This document shows positions 24,219-32,920 of a stretch of 64,000 nucleotides of DNA, in pieces. Where the stretch lies: the NCBI RefSeq assembly GCF_001905845.1, contig NZ_LIVZ01000004.1, positions 124,001 through 188,000 of the forward strand. The letters are read 5' to 3'. Origin of the DNA: Streptomyces sp. TSRI0107. Lineage in GTDB: Bacteria > Actinomycetota > Actinomycetes > Streptomycetales > Streptomycetaceae. Below the pieces are notes generated by a model. That model worked only from the letters and a program-made list of their open reading frames with translations. It did not search any database and had not been told where the DNA came from. Made by a program: the position numbers and the translations under genes. Within the stretch, counting starts at the first letter, position 1, and each line of letters starts with the position of its first letter.

Positions 24219-24497
24219 ATGATAGAGATCGACCGGGACAGCATCATTCCGATGTACGTGCAGCTGGCGTCCGCTCTGCGCGAGCGCATCCGGCGGGGCG
24301 AGATCCCGGTTGGCCGACGCATCCCCTCTCACCATGAGCTGGAACAGGAGACTGGTGGAACGGTCAGCCGCCGGACCATCAAGTCGGCTATCGAGATGCT
24401 GCAAGCCGAGGGCATCGTTCAAGGTGTCCAGGGCAAGGGCGTATTCGTCATCGCGGTTCCCACCGACGCCGACGGGAGCGACAAGCCTGGCGGCTGA
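24219..24497 (+). CDS. Single-domain GntR-family regulator
   Basis: 92 residues from ATG at 24219. It is essentially a complete winged helix: MIEIDRDSIIPMYVQLASAL, RRGEIPVGRRIPSHHELEQE, VSRRTIKSAIEMLQAEGIV and VQGKGVFVIAV. There is no effector-binding domain, as in KorSA-like regulators of integrative elements. It probably represses the divergent small genes through the TACGT boxes. It converges on the OmpA-domain gene, with 6 bases between them. Confidence 0.9.
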   Translation: MIEIDRDSIIPMYVQLASALRERIRRGEIPVGRRIPSHHELEQETGGTVSRRTIKSAIEMLQAEGIVQGVQGKGVFVIAVPTDADGSDKPGG

Positions 24498-24503
24498 CGG
24501 CCT

Positions 24504-25133
24504 TCAGCTCTCCCCTCGCGGGAACGACACCTCCACCCGTCGGTTCTTCTTGCGGCCCTCCTCCGAGGCGTTCGACGCGATCGGGTAGTCCTCGCCGTAG
24601 CCGCGCACCTCGAAGGTGACGCCCGGGTCGTTCAGTTCCGTGTCCAGGATGTCGTGTACGGCGTTCGCGCGCTGTCTCGACAGGACGTCGCCGTGGGCCG
24701 AGGAGCCGAGGTTGTCGGTGAAGCCGAAGACACGGATGCGCGTCGCGTTCTGAGTCTTGATTTCCTGCGCGATCGCCTCGATGCGGGCCTTCGCCTCCGC
24801 GCCGAGCTTGGCGCTGTCCCTCGGGAACAGCACCTCCGCCTGGAGGGCGAACTTCACGTCCGCGTTCGTGTCCTCCCGGCGTTCCTCGCCGCCTTGGTCC
24901 TCCACGACCTGCTTGATGTCGAGGACTTTCGGTTCGGCCAGCGTGGCGCCCTCGGGGAGTTTCAGGTCCGGGTCGTTGGCGTCCAGTTCGACCGGTGCGG
25001 CGGCCGTGGCCTCGGTGCCGGGCGGGACGCTGGGGTCGTCGTCGGCGTGGGCGGTGGTGGCCGTGTAGAGGGTGGTGGTGAGGAGGAGGGTGGCGGTGGC
25101 GAGGGTCAGGGGGAGGCGCGGGGTTGCGTTCAT
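24504..25133 (-). CDS. OmpA-like domain protein in the Tad pilus operon
   Basis: 209 residues from ATG at 25133. Signal peptide at the N-terminus, acidic linker, and a C-terminal OmpA-like domain: AEVLFPRDSAKLGAEAKARI, then VFGFTDNLGSSAHGDVLSRQRANAV, with the typical NRRVEVSF ending. OmpA domains bind peptidoglycan diaminopimelate; streptomycetes have no outer membrane, so it probably anchors the pilus machinery to the wall. The stop is 6 bases from the convergent GntR gene. It follows the lipoprotein gene closely (8 bases). Confidence 0.9.
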   Translation of the reverse strand: MNATPRLPLTLATATLLLTTTLYTATTAHADDDPSVPPGTEATAAAPVELDANDPDLKLPEGATLAEPKVLDIKQVVEDQGGEERREDTNADVKFALQAEVLFPRDSAKLGAEAKARIEAIAQEIKTQNATRIRVFGFTDNLGSSAHGDVLSRQRANAVHDILDTELNDPGVTFEVRGYGEDYPIASNASEEGRKKNRRVEVSFPRGES

Positions 25134-25141
25134 CGGTGGCC

Positions 25142-25723
25142 TCACCCGGAGATCGAGATGGGGGCGCTGGCGAATGTGGGCAGCTGGAAGGTGACTTCTG
25201 TGGTGTTGGCCGGTGGCGCGGGGAACTGCATGAAGACAGCGACGCTCTCGCCGGACCTGATCGTCGACAAGCCCGTGGTCGTCAGTGGGCGGCCGTCCGT
25301 GTCGCGCAGTACGTAGTAGCGCTTCTTGCCCTGGGAGTCGACGAGTGTGGCTCCGCCCAGCGACCTGCCGTTCCTGATGATCTCCGTCTCGTTGCCGCTC
25401 AATGAGGCCGGGATGGCGACGCTCTTGGCTCCGTCGTTCTTCAGGTTCCCATTCACGGTGACGAAGCCGCCGGCGTCGCGCTCGGCGGAGGTGATCTGGA
25501 GAAGCAGTCCGTTCGAGCCCTTCACCTCGGCCAACGGTGTCTCCGCCTGCCCTTCCTGAGCGCTCGGCTGGGAGCCGCTCGCCTCGGAGGCGGACGTCGA
25601 GCTCTCCGGCTTCTTGTCCTCGCCGTCACCGCCGCTGCATCCGGCCACGCCGAGGGCCAGACCGGCCACCACGGACAACGCGGCCATCCCCCTGCGGGCC
25701 TTCGCTGTGAACCGAATGCTCAT
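25142..25723 (-). CDS. Lipoprotein of the Tad pilus operon
   Basis: 193 residues from ATG at 25723 with GAAGGA about 9 bases upstream. A signal peptide ends in a lipobox (LGVAGCSGG), so the protein is membrane-anchored outside the cell. The Ser/Glu-rich linker is followed by a beta-rich domain (KGSNGLLLQITSAERDAGGFVTVNGNLKNDG) that may bind partners. Four-gene block with pilin, TadE/G-like and OmpA-domain genes. Confidence 0.85.
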   Translation of the reverse strand: MSIRFTAKARRGMAALSVVAGLALGVAGCSGGDGEDKKPESSTSASEASGSQPSAQEGQAETPLAEVKGSNGLLLQITSAERDAGGFVTVNGNLKNDGAKSVAIPASLSGNETEIIRNGRSLGGATLVDSQGKKRYYVLRDTDGRPLTTTGLSTIRSGESVAVFMQFPAPPANTTEVTFQLPTFASAPISISG

Positions 25724-25757
25724 GCCTCTGCTTCCTTCGTCACTCGTCGTTCGCTTG

Positions 25758-26402
25758 TCAGTCGGCCAGGTGGACGTCGAAGAGGTCTTCCGGGTCCGGC
25801 AGGTCAGTGAGGTCGTCAGGGTTGAGAACCCAGTTCTTGTCCTCGCAGCTGAGCGTGGGCAGCTCGTCGTCAACCTCGCCCTCACCCGGGTCGTCGGCCG
25901 CTTCGTCACCCCCGTCGTCACCCGCATCGTCGGCCGGCGGATCGAAGGTGCACCGGGGCTCGATGACTGCCTTGGCCGATGCCTTGGCGTACGTGTCTTC
26001 CGTGCCGGGGACTATGGAATCCCCCACCGGCTCGTCGGTCTCGACTTCGACCTCGTAGCCGAGCAGCCCTTCCGGCCCGCACCCCTGCACGTGGGCGTCG
26101 TTCTGTGCCGCGAGCTCATGGGCTCGCCAGCACGAGTCGGTCACCTGCACGTCGCCGTCGAAGATGCCCTGCCACACGGCTGGGTCCTTCACGTTCTCCA
26201 GCCACTCCCCCGCCAGCTGGTCCCGTGTCTCCAGCGCCGCCGCGAGCGCCGCCGCGTCAGCCGCTGTCTGGGCCTCGTTCCTGGTCCCCGCGGCCTGGCC
26301 GACCGCAAGGTACGCGAACGCGAGAAAGAGCAGACCCGCCACCACCGTGATGTAGATGGGGAAGGCCTGCCCTGAGTCGTCTCGGCACCTCCGGCGCCTC
26401 AT
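25758..26402 (-). CDS. TadE/TadG-like pseudopilin (Flp pilus assembly)
   Basis: 214 residues from ATG at 26402. It begins RRCRDDSGQAFPIYITVVAG and continues hydrophobic (LLFLAFAYLAVGQAAG), with Gly-Gln at the normal prepilin-like position, then TRNEAQTAADAAALAAAL, typical of TadG/TadE proteins. The C-terminal half is acidic and Cys-containing. Start overlaps the pilin stop (TGATG). It is likely a minor pilin or pilus-biogenesis protein. Confidence 0.85.
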   Translation of the reverse strand: MRRRRCRDDSGQAFPIYITVVAGLLFLAFAYLAVGQAAGTRNEAQTAADAAALAAALETRDQLAGEWLENVKDPAVWQGIFDGDVQVTDSCWRAHELAAQNDAHVQGCGPEGLLGYEVEVETDEPVGDSIVPGTEDTYAKASAKAVIEPRCTFDPPADDAGDDGGDEAADDPGEGEVDDELPTLSCEDKNWVLNPDDLTDLPDPEDLFDVHLAD

Positions 26403-26560
26403 CAGCCGCCTGTGACTTCGGCAATCTTGGTCGTGATCGCGTCGAAGATCGTCTGCCCGATGTCCGTCCCCGTAATAGCCAGCACGATCGCCACCACCAC
26501 CGCGATGATCCCCAGGTACTCCACCGCGGTCTGACCCTTGTCGTCGCTCCAGTTGCGCAT
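26402..26560 (-). CDS. Flp-type major pilin
   Basis: 52 residues from ATG at 26560: MRNWSDDKGQTAVEYLGIIA, then VVVAIVLAITGTDIGQTIFD. This is the Flp prepilin pattern, a short leader ending in Gly before the conserved Q-T-A-x-E-Y, cleaved by a prepilin peptidase to leave a hydrophobic helix that polymerises. No peptidase is encoded in the window, so it must be elsewhere. AAGGGGAACACC precedes the start. It overlaps the TadE-like gene start (TGATG). Confidence 0.88.
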   Translation of the reverse strand: MRNWSDDKGQTAVEYLGIIAVVVAIVLAITGTDIGQTIFDAITTKIAEVTGG

Positions 26561-26640
26561 GGTGTTCCCCTTCGGATGTGCCGCTGTCGGTTCCGACGAG
26601 GGGAGGGTAGAGCGGGACGTGGGGAGGCTTCGAGAGTCCG

Positions 26641-26660
26641 TGGGCCCAAATCCGGGCCCA
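26641..26660 (-). terminator. Hairpin after the response regulator gene
   Basis: TGGGCCC (26641-26647) pairs with GGGCCCA (26654-26660) around AAATCC, just past the response regulator stop (26669). Short stem, no T-tract on the minus strand, so a weak or partial terminator before the pilin promoter. Confidence 0.5.
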
Positions 26661-26668
26661 TTTCGGGG

Positions 26669-27472
26669 TCATCGTGGGCCCCCCGGGGAGTCGGGGGCCG
26701 TGCCGAGCCACTTGGTGGTGGCTTCTGCGCGGCTGGTGCTGTGGAGCTTGGCGAAGATGCGGTTGATGTGGTTCTTGACCGTCTTCTCGCTGATGAAGCA
26801 GGTGGCGGCGATCTGCTGGTTGTTCATGCCGGATGCGATGAGGTCCATGATCTCCACCTCCCTCGGGCTGAGCCGGTACCGCGTCCGGTCGGGGAACCGT
26901 TCCGGTGAGGACTGTGCCATAGATGGTTGCACTTGCGAAAGCGATTCCGGGGAAATTGGCCCGGGGAAGGGGCTAGTTGGGGGTAATGAAGAGTTTGCAG
27001 GCGCACTCTCTGCACCTGCGCTGCCCTCCCTCAGCTGCGCCAGCAGCGCCCCCGCCGCCGTCGCCGTGAAGTGGGCCTTGCCCTCCTTGATGTCCCGTAC
27101 CGCCGTCACCAGCTGGTCCGCCGTGAACTCGCCGTGGACGAGGTAGCCGCCCGCCCCGCGCCGCAGGGCCTCCTGGACGATTTCGGACTCGCGGCTGTAC
27201 GTCAGCATCAGGACGGGGGCCAGGCGTACGAGGTACGGGAGCGCTGAGAGGCCGTCTACGCCGGGCATGCGCACGTCTAGGAGGATCACGTCGGGGCGGT
27301 GGGCCTGGGCCGCCTCGTACGCCTCGCGGCCGTCGGCGGCCTCCGCCACGACCGTGATGTCGGCGCGGCCGGTGAGCAGTGCGGTCAGGCCCGCGCGGAC
27401 CACCGGGTTGTCGTCCGCGACCACGACCCGGAGGGTGGCCTGGGGTGGGGGGACGTCGAAGAGAGGCGGCAT
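26669..27472 (-). CDS. NarL-type response regulator of the Tad operon
   Basis: 267 residues from ATG at 27472 (AGGAG 8 bases upstream). A second ATG at 27487 overlaps the kinase stop (ATGA). Receiver domain about 12-130: VVADDNPVVRAGL and VILLDVRMPGVDGL, with the phosphoryl-acceptor Asp in LDVRM. The switch Lys is replaced by His (GYLVHGE), unusual. C-terminal LuxR helix-turn-helix: LSPREVEIMDLIASGMNNQQ, then IAATCFISEKTVKNHINRIF. Paired with the histidine kinase upstream and likely controls the pilus genes. Confidence 0.9.
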   Translation of the reverse strand: MPPLFDVPPPQATLRVVVADDNPVVRAGLTALLTGRADITVVAEAADGREAYEAAQAHRPDVILLDVRMPGVDGLSALPYLVRLAPVLMLTYSRESEIVQEALRRGAGGYLVHGEFTADQLVTAVRDIKEGKAHFTATAAGALLAQLREGSAGAESAPANSSLPPTSPFPGPISPESLSQVQPSMAQSSPERFPDRTRYRLSPREVEIMDLIASGMNNQQIAATCFISEKTVKNHINRIFAKLHSTSRAEATTKWLGTAPDSPGGPR

Positions 27473-27483
27473 CGGGTGGCTCC

Positions 27484-28872
27484 TCATGCTGCTTCGCCTG
27501 GTGTGGTCGTCAGGGCCGCCAGGGGGAGGTCGAGGCGGACTTCCGTCCCCGTGGCGTGGGCGCCGCGGCCGATGCGGATGCGGGCGCCCACGGAGGCGGC
27601 GCGTTCGACCATGCCCAGGAGGCCGAAGTGGCCCGCCCGGCGGAGGTGTTCGAGGGTGGTGCCGGGCGGCAGTCCGTGGCCGTCGTCGTAGATGGTGAGG
27701 TGCAGTTGGTCGTTCTCGACGCCCGCTGTCACCTCCACCTTCGTCGGGGACGCGTGGCGGTGGGCGTTTTCCAGGGCTTCCGCCGTGATCGTGAGGAGTT
27801 GGCGGGCCACCGCGGGTGGGACGGGGGGTAGGGCCCGGGCGCCCGTCGTGCGGTACGTCGTCGGGATTGTCGTGCGTAGCGTGAAGTCGTGTACCCGGCT
27901 GTCGAGTTGCGCTTGCAGGTTCGTCGGCTCGCTCGGAGGTGATTCGCGGCGCAGGTCCCTCAGGAGTTCGCGCGATTCTGACGCCGCTCTGCGGGCCGAG
28001 CGGGACACGAGGTCCGCCTGTCGGCGGAGCGTGGCGGGGTCGGGGGCCGGGGCGCCTGCCGAGGCGGCCAGGCCGTCGGCGGCCAGGGCGACGCCGTGCA
28101 GGGTCTTGGCCACGGAGTCGTGCAGTTCGCGGGCGAGGCGGGCGCGTTCTTCCGCCACCGCCTCGGCGGCCGCCAGCCGGGCCTGGACCTCGGTCAGCGC
28201 CCGGGTGGCTTCGCCGAAGCGGAGCATGAGGTTGCGCAGGGTGGAGCCGACGGCTCCGGCGATGACGCAGAGGCCGGGCAGGAGCAGGGCCTCCGCGGGG
28301 GTCCTGTCGCCACTGCGGGCCAGGGTCGCCTGGACGAGGAGCAGGATCAGCGACTGGAGGGAGGCGAAGCAGGCGGCGCCGCGCCAGCTGTAGGCGAGGC
28401 CGGCGAGGAGCGGGGTGCAGACGCTGACGTAGGCGAGGGTGGTGTCCGGGCCCGCGGAGACCAGGAGGAGGGAGCCGAAGAGGGTGTCCGCGGCCAGGAG
28501 GGTCGGGTGGCGCAGGAGGAGGGGGCCGAAGCGTTCCCAGTCCCTGAAGAGGGCGTACGACGCCATGAAGGTGACGACGACCGCCGCGCCGACCAGATGG
28601 GCGCCGAGGCCCGGGGACGCGTTCAGGAGGGCTGCCGGAGCGGCCAGCGCGATCATGGCGAGCCGGAAGCCGAAGACCTGGCGGCACATGGCCTGGAGCG
28701 CGTTGATCTGGATCGGCAGCGAGGGGGCGGGCTTCTCCTGCGGATCGGCCTCCGGCTGTGCCGTGGTCTGCGGTGATGTCCGGGAGGTGCGGCGGCGGAG
28801 CAGCCTGCCCACGGCTCGCCCAGCCGTCACTGTCGGCGTCGTGGTCGTGGTCGTGGTCGAGATCGTCGCCAT
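27484..28872 (-). CDS. Histidine kinase (NarL/HisKA_3 class) of the Tad operon
   Basis: 462 residues. Thr-rich N-terminus, then about six transmembrane helices (about 60-215), with the phospho-acceptor His in LARELHDSVAKTLHGVALAA. A C-terminal HATPase domain (ITAEALENAHRHA, GHGLPPGTTLEHL, GLLGMVERA) follows. It overlaps the response regulator start. It is likely a two-component partner for pilus control, perhaps sensing a membrane or wall signal; the sensed signal is unknown. It starts 3 bases after the TadC stop. Confidence 0.92.
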   Translation of the reverse strand: MATISTTTTTTTPTVTAGRAVGRLLRRRTSRTSPQTTAQPEADPQEKPAPSLPIQINALQAMCRQVFGFRLAMIALAAPAALLNASPGLGAHLVGAAVVVTFMASYALFRDWERFGPLLLRHPTLLAADTLFGSLLLVSAGPDTTLAYVSVCTPLLAGLAYSWRGAACFASLQSLILLLVQATLARSGDRTPAEALLLPGLCVIAGAVGSTLRNLMLRFGEATRALTEVQARLAAAEAVAEERARLARELHDSVAKTLHGVALAADGLAASAGAPAPDPATLRRQADLVSRSARRAASESRELLRDLRRESPPSEPTNLQAQLDSRVHDFTLRTTIPTTYRTTGARALPPVPPAVARQLLTITAEALENAHRHASPTKVEVTAGVENDQLHLTIYDDGHGLPPGTTLEHLRRAGHFGLLGMVERAASVGARIRIGRGAHATGTEVRLDLPLAALTTTPGEAA

Positions 28873-28875
28873 CTC

Positions 28876-29763
28876 TCACTCACCCGTGATGGTGCCGAAG
28901 TCCGTCCCGGAGCCCAGGATCAGGCCCGCGGCGAGCAGCAGCATCGTCGCGGGGACCATGAAGGTGGTGATCATCATGGTGGCCTTGGGGACCGCGCGGG
29001 CCGCCTTGCGGCGGGCGTTCTGCGCGTCGGTGCGGCGCATGTCCTTGGCCAGCGCCACCAGGGTGTCGACGATCGGCGCGCCCAGTTCCTCGCCCTGCTG
29101 CAACGCCGTCACGAACATGGCGACCTGCTCGGAGTCGTTGCGGCGGCGCAGTTCCGCGAAGGCCTGGCGGCGGCTCATGCCGAGGTCCATCTGGCGGAGG
29201 GTGATGCGGATCTCGTCTGCCCAGGGGCCCTCGTAGCGAGAGGCGACCCGGTCGAGGGCCTGGCGGAAGCCGAGGCCCGCGCTCACGACGACCGCGAGGA
29301 CGTCCAGGAAGTCCGGCAGGGTGCGTTCGATGACGTCCTTGCGGATGCGGATCGCCGACCAGATGCCGACCTCCGTCCAGAACGCGCCGAAGGCGAAGAG
29401 GAGCAGGGTCATCAGTACGTTGCCCTGGAGCAGGAAGATGAGGCCGCCGACGCCGCCCAGCGCGCCGTAGACCGCCCGCCTGGCCGCGTAGCGGTCTATG
29501 GTCAGGCCGCCGGGGTTGCCCGCCAGGTCGATCTTGCGGCGGTACCTGGCGACCTGCTTCGGGCCCATGAGGCGCAGTACGGCGGGTGCGTACCGCATGC
29601 CGAGGCGGTCGACCAGCGAGTCGACCGCGCCGGTGCGGGTGGCGCCCACCTCCAGGGCGAGTGCCAGGTCGGTGGGCAGTTTGGCGTCCGCCCGGTACAT
29701 GCGGATCCCGGCGAAGACGCCCCAGACGCCGATGCCCATCAGCAGGGCCAGCAGCAGTGCCAT
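28876..29763 (-). CDS. tadC: Tad pilus inner-membrane protein TadC (type II secretion F)
   Basis: 295 residues from ATG at 29763. Two helices at the N-terminus, a central cytosolic T2SF domain (TLPDFLDVLAVVVSAGLGFRQALDRVASR) with the family signature, and C-terminal helices (ATMMITTFMVPATMLLLAAGLILG). It forms the platform in the membrane for the CpaF ATPase. It is 34 bases from the TadB gene. Confidence 0.9.
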   Translation of the reverse strand: MALLLALLMGIGVWGVFAGIRMYRADAKLPTDLALALEVGATRTGAVDSLVDRLGMRYAPAVLRLMGPKQVARYRRKIDLAGNPGGLTIDRYAARRAVYGALGGVGGLIFLLQGNVLMTLLLFAFGAFWTEVGIWSAIRIRKDVIERTLPDFLDVLAVVVSAGLGFRQALDRVASRYEGPWADEIRITLRQMDLGMSRRQAFAELRRRNDSEQVAMFVTALQQGEELGAPIVDTLVALAKDMRRTDAQNARRKAARAVPKATMMITTFMVPATMLLLAAGLILGSGTDFGTITGE

Positions 29764-29797
29764 GGTTCTCTCCCTCCTCCCCTTCCCTCGGTTTTCC

Positions 29798-30742
29798 TCA
29801 GACGTCGATCCGGGACATGCGGCGGATCAGCACGAACCCGACCGCGTACAGCGCGAACGCGATGATCACGCAGGCCTGGCCGACCGGGGAGCCGGTCATG
29901 CGGTCCAGGGCGCCGTCCTTCACGCCGTTCATGAGGAAGAGGGAGCCGATGCCCATGACGGGGACGGCGTACGACGTCATGTTCACCTGGGAGAGCTGGG
30001 TGCGGATCTCCCGCCGGGTCTCCTTGCGTTCCTCCAGCGTCTCGGTCAGGTTCCGCAGCGCTCCGACCACCTGGCCGCCCGCGCGGTTCGACAGCACGAG
30101 GGTGGTGACGAGGACGACGAGTTCCCGCGACGGGAGGCGTTCCGCCAGCTCTCCGAGCGCGTCGTCCATCGACGCGCCGACGGCGAGTTGGTTGGCCACC
30201 TTGGCGAGTTCCTCTCCGGCGGGGGCTTCCAGTTCCTCCGCCGCCATGCCGATGGCCGTGCGCAGCGCGAGGCCGGCGTGGGTGGCGTTGGCGAGTATGC
30301 GGGCGAGTTCGGGGAGCTGGTTGATGAACCTCTCGATGCGTTTCTGCCGCTGCCAGGTGAGGTACTGCAGCGCCGCCCAGACGCCGAGCAGGCCCGCGAT
30401 CGGGCCGAAGAACGGCGCCAGGGTGGCCTGGCCGATCAGCCACAGGCCCGCGACGGTGGCGAGCATCGCGGCGAAGAACTCGCCGGGGGTGATGTCGAGG
30501 CCGGTCGCCGCGAGGCGCAGTTCCAGGCGTCTGCCGAGTTTCGTGCGGCGCAGCCGCCGGTCGAGGTGGCGGAAGCGGCGCCGGCGTCCGGCGTAGGGGA
30601 TCTGGCCGGTGGCGGAGAGCCGGTCGACGAGGGCCTGGCGCTGGGCCCTGCCGGTGGCGTACACGTGCAGGCCCACGACGGCGAGGACGCAGGTCAGCAG
30701 GGCGATACCGGTCGTCAGACCGACGAGGGTGTTGAGTTCCAT
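29798..30742 (-). CDS. tadB: Tad pilus inner-membrane protein TadB (type II secretion F)
   Basis: 314 residues from ATG at 30742. Helices at the N-terminus (LVGLTTGIALLTCVLAVVGL) and around 110-140, with a T2SF domain (RFINQLPELARILANATHAGLALRTAIGMAAEELEAP, RAGGQVVGALRNLTETL). Pairs with TadC. It ends 55 bases from the adjacent TadC start. Confidence 0.9.
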   Translation of the reverse strand: MELNTLVGLTTGIALLTCVLAVVGLHVYATGRAQRQALVDRLSATGQIPYAGRRRRFRHLDRRLRRTKLGRRLELRLAATGLDITPGEFFAAMLATVAGLWLIGQATLAPFFGPIAGLLGVWAALQYLTWQRQKRIERFINQLPELARILANATHAGLALRTAIGMAAEELEAPAGEELAKVANQLAVGASMDDALGELAERLPSRELVVLVTTLVLSNRAGGQVVGALRNLTETLEERKETRREIRTQLSQVNMTSYAVPVMGIGSLFLMNGVKDGALDRMTGSPVGQACVIIAFALYAVGFVLIRRMSRIDV

Positions 30743-30759
30743 GACTACCTGGTCCCTGT

Positions 30760-32097
30760 CTATCTGGCTTCTCGGGTGGCGAGCTGGTCCTCGGTGTGGG
30801 CGACGCCGAAGGCCTGGGGGATGGGCTGGCTCGCCATGTAGAGGCGGTCGGCGGTGCGGCGCGGCAGCGGGAAGTACTGGAAGGTGCCGTGGACGCGGCC
30901 GTCGGACGTCATCGGCCGGGCGTCGAAGCGGGCCACGGTGGCCAGGCGGTAGGGCTCTCCGCCGTGGCTGTCGAGGACGGCGATCTCGGTGACGCGGCGG
31001 GCGCCGTCGGCGAAGCGGGTGAGCTGGACGATGACGTCGACGGCGCTGTTGATCTGGTCGTGCAGGGCGACGAAGGGGACTTCGACGTCGGACATGGAGG
31101 CGAGGGTCTGGAGCCGCATCAGGGCGTCCTCGGCGCTGTTGGCGTGGACGGTGGCCAGCGAGCCGTCGTGGCCGGTGGACATGGCCTGGAGCATGTCCAG
31201 GGACTCGCCGCCGCGGACCTCGCCGACGACGATGCGGTCGGGGCGCATACGGAGGGAGTTGCGGACCAGGTCGCGGATGGTGACCTGGCCCTTGCCCTCG
31301 ACGTTCGGCGGCCGTGACTCCAGGCGGATGACGTGCTGCTGCTGGAGCTGGAGTTCGGCGGAGTCCTCGATGGTGATGATCCGCTCGTACTCCGGGATGA
31401 GGCCGGAGAGGGCGTTGAGCAGGGTCGTCTTCCCCGTGCCGGTGGCGCCCGAGACGATGATGTTGAAGCGTGCCTGCACGAGCCCCGCGAGCAGGTACAG
31501 CATGTGCTCGTCGAGGGAGCCGAAGCCGATCAGCTCGTGCAGGGTGAAGGAGCGCGGGAAGCGGCGGATGGTGAGCGTGGGCCCGGTGAGGGAGAGCGGC
31601 GGGATGATGACGTTGACGCGCTCGCCAGAGGGGAGGCGGGCGTCGACCATGGGGTTCGACTCGTCGACCCGCCGGTTGACCGTGGACACGATCCGTTCGA
31701 TCGTCTGCATCAGCTGGTCGTTCGACGCGAAGCGCAGCGGGAGTTGTTCCACCCGGCCGCCGCGCTCCACGAAGATCGCGTCGGGGCCGTTCACCATGAT
31801 CTCGGTGATCGAGGCGTCCTCCAGGAGCGGTTCCAGGATGCCGAGGCCCAGCGCCTCGTCGACCACTCTGCGGATCAGCTGGGAGCGCTCCACCGTGGAC
31901 AGTACGGGGCCCTCGCGGCTGATGATGTGGCCGAGCACCCGCTCCAGCCGCGCCCGGCGTTCGGCGGCGGCCAGCGCGCTCATCTCCGCGAGGTCGATCT
32001 CCTCCAGGAGTTTGGCGCGGTAGGAGGCGACGAGGTGGCCGTCCTCGCCCCGAATGCCGTGCTCCTCGGGGGAGTTGATGCGTGCCCGCAGGCTCAT
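30760..32097 (-). CDS. cpaF: Tad pilus ATPase CpaF/TadA
   Basis: 445 residues from ATG at 32097. N-terminal domain about 1-150; GspE-type ATPase core with Walker A GATGTGKTTLLNALSG, an Asp box (IITIEDSAELQL), Walker B region (RIVVGEVRGGESLDMLQAMSTGHDGSLATVHANS) with the conserved His residues, and arginines in the family order. This is the motor of pilus assembly. It overlaps no other gene; the TadE-like gene ends 18 bases upstream. Confidence 0.95.
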   Translation of the reverse strand: MSLRARINSPEEHGIRGEDGHLVASYRAKLLEEIDLAEMSALAAAERRARLERVLGHIISREGPVLSTVERSQLIRRVVDEALGLGILEPLLEDASITEIMVNGPDAIFVERGGRVEQLPLRFASNDQLMQTIERIVSTVNRRVDESNPMVDARLPSGERVNVIIPPLSLTGPTLTIRRFPRSFTLHELIGFGSLDEHMLYLLAGLVQARFNIIVSGATGTGKTTLLNALSGLIPEYERIITIEDSAELQLQQQHVIRLESRPPNVEGKGQVTIRDLVRNSLRMRPDRIVVGEVRGGESLDMLQAMSTGHDGSLATVHANSAEDALMRLQTLASMSDVEVPFVALHDQINSAVDVIVQLTRFADGARRVTEIAVLDSHGGEPYRLATVARFDARPMTSDGRVHGTFQYFPLPRRTADRLYMASQPIPQAFGVAHTEDQLATREAR

Positions 32098-32115
32098 GGC
32101 TCCGGTGCTCCTCGG

Positions 32116-32511
32116 TCAGTGGTCGCGCGGCATGGTGGCGGACTTGTGGGCGTCGCCGAAGTCCCAGCCGGGGACGACGGAGGGGATGTCGACGGTCGCG
32201 GTGACCTCGACCTCGTCGCCGCCTCCGCCGCCGGTGCAGGTCGTCCCGTCGGCGAGCCAGCCGCTGACGGCGGCCTGGCAGTCCGCGGCGAACGGCCCGT
32301 CCAGGGAGGCGCTGCGGGCGCCGGCGCGGGCGGCCGTGCCGGCCTGCTGGGCGGCGTACGCGATCAGCCCGATCTGTACGGCGGCCAGCGCGACGAGGAT
32401 CAGGATCGGGATGAACCCGAGGTACTCGAGGGCGACTTGGCCACGGTCGCGGCCCCTTCCTCGCCCCGGGTCCCCGTCGTACGGCGTCACGTACGGCGTC
32501 AGGTACGGCAT
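32116..32511 (-). CDS. TadE-like pseudopilin
   Basis: 131 residues from ATG at 32511. RDRGQVALEYLGFIPILILVALA is the TadE opening (Gly-Gln-x-A-x-E-x), followed by a helix and AGTAARAGARSASL. Two Cys later (CQAAVSG, CTGGGGG). It is a minor pilin of the Tad system, directly after the longer paralogue. Confidence 0.9.
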   Translation of the reverse strand: MPYLTPYVTPYDGDPGRGRGRDRGQVALEYLGFIPILILVALAAVQIGLIAYAAQQAGTAARAGARSASLDGPFAADCQAAVSGWLADGTTCTGGGGGDEVEVTATVDIPSVVPGWDFGDAHKSATMPRDH

Positions 32512-32512
32512 C

Positions 32513-32920
32513 TCAGTCCGTCTCCTCCTCGACCGCGCCGGCGTGTCCCTTCACCTCGAAGGGGAAGTCGGCGGCGCCGGGGAAGAGGACGGGCACCTTG
32601 AGGGTGACGTCGGCCGTGACATAGCCGCCCCCGCCCGCACAGCTCACCTGCGCGCCCCCCTCCCAGGCCCCCGGCAGTTTGTCCCGCCCGGCCGCCTCGC
32701 AGGCGCCCTGGCGCTCCCCCGGGGCCACCTCCGTGGCGGCGCGCACCGCCTCGTCCGCAGCGTTCCCCGCGAGCACGAAGGTGTACCCCACGAGTACGAA
32801 CTGCCACAGCAGCACCAGTGTGATCAGGATCAGCGGGGTCATCCCCAGGAACTCGACGGTGACCTGGCCGCGGTCCCGGCTGCGCACCGGGCGCCTCCGT
32901 ATCCGCCCGCGCATGCTCAT
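32513..32920 (-). CDS. TadE-like pseudopilin (second)
   Basis: 135 residues from ATG at 32920, which overlaps the CpaE-like gene stop (ATGA). RDRGQVTVEFLGMTPLILITLVLLW and ADEAVRAATEVAPGERQGACEAAG are TadE hallmarks. A Cys pair (GACEAAG, VSCAGG) is similar to that in its neighbour. Both are likely minor pilins. Confidence 0.9.
   Translation of the reverse strand: MSMRGRIRRRPVRSRDRGQVTVEFLGMTPLILITLVLLWQFVLVGYTFVLAGNAADEAVRAATEVAPGERQGACEAAGRDKLPGAWEGGAQVSCAGGGGYVTADVTLKVPVLFPGAADFPFEVKGHAGAVEEETD

Noticed and set aside
30796..32601. Plus-strand frames opposite cpaF and the TadE-like genes
   Set aside because: Antisense to confidently identified genes with conserved motifs; composition typical of high-GC shadow frames.
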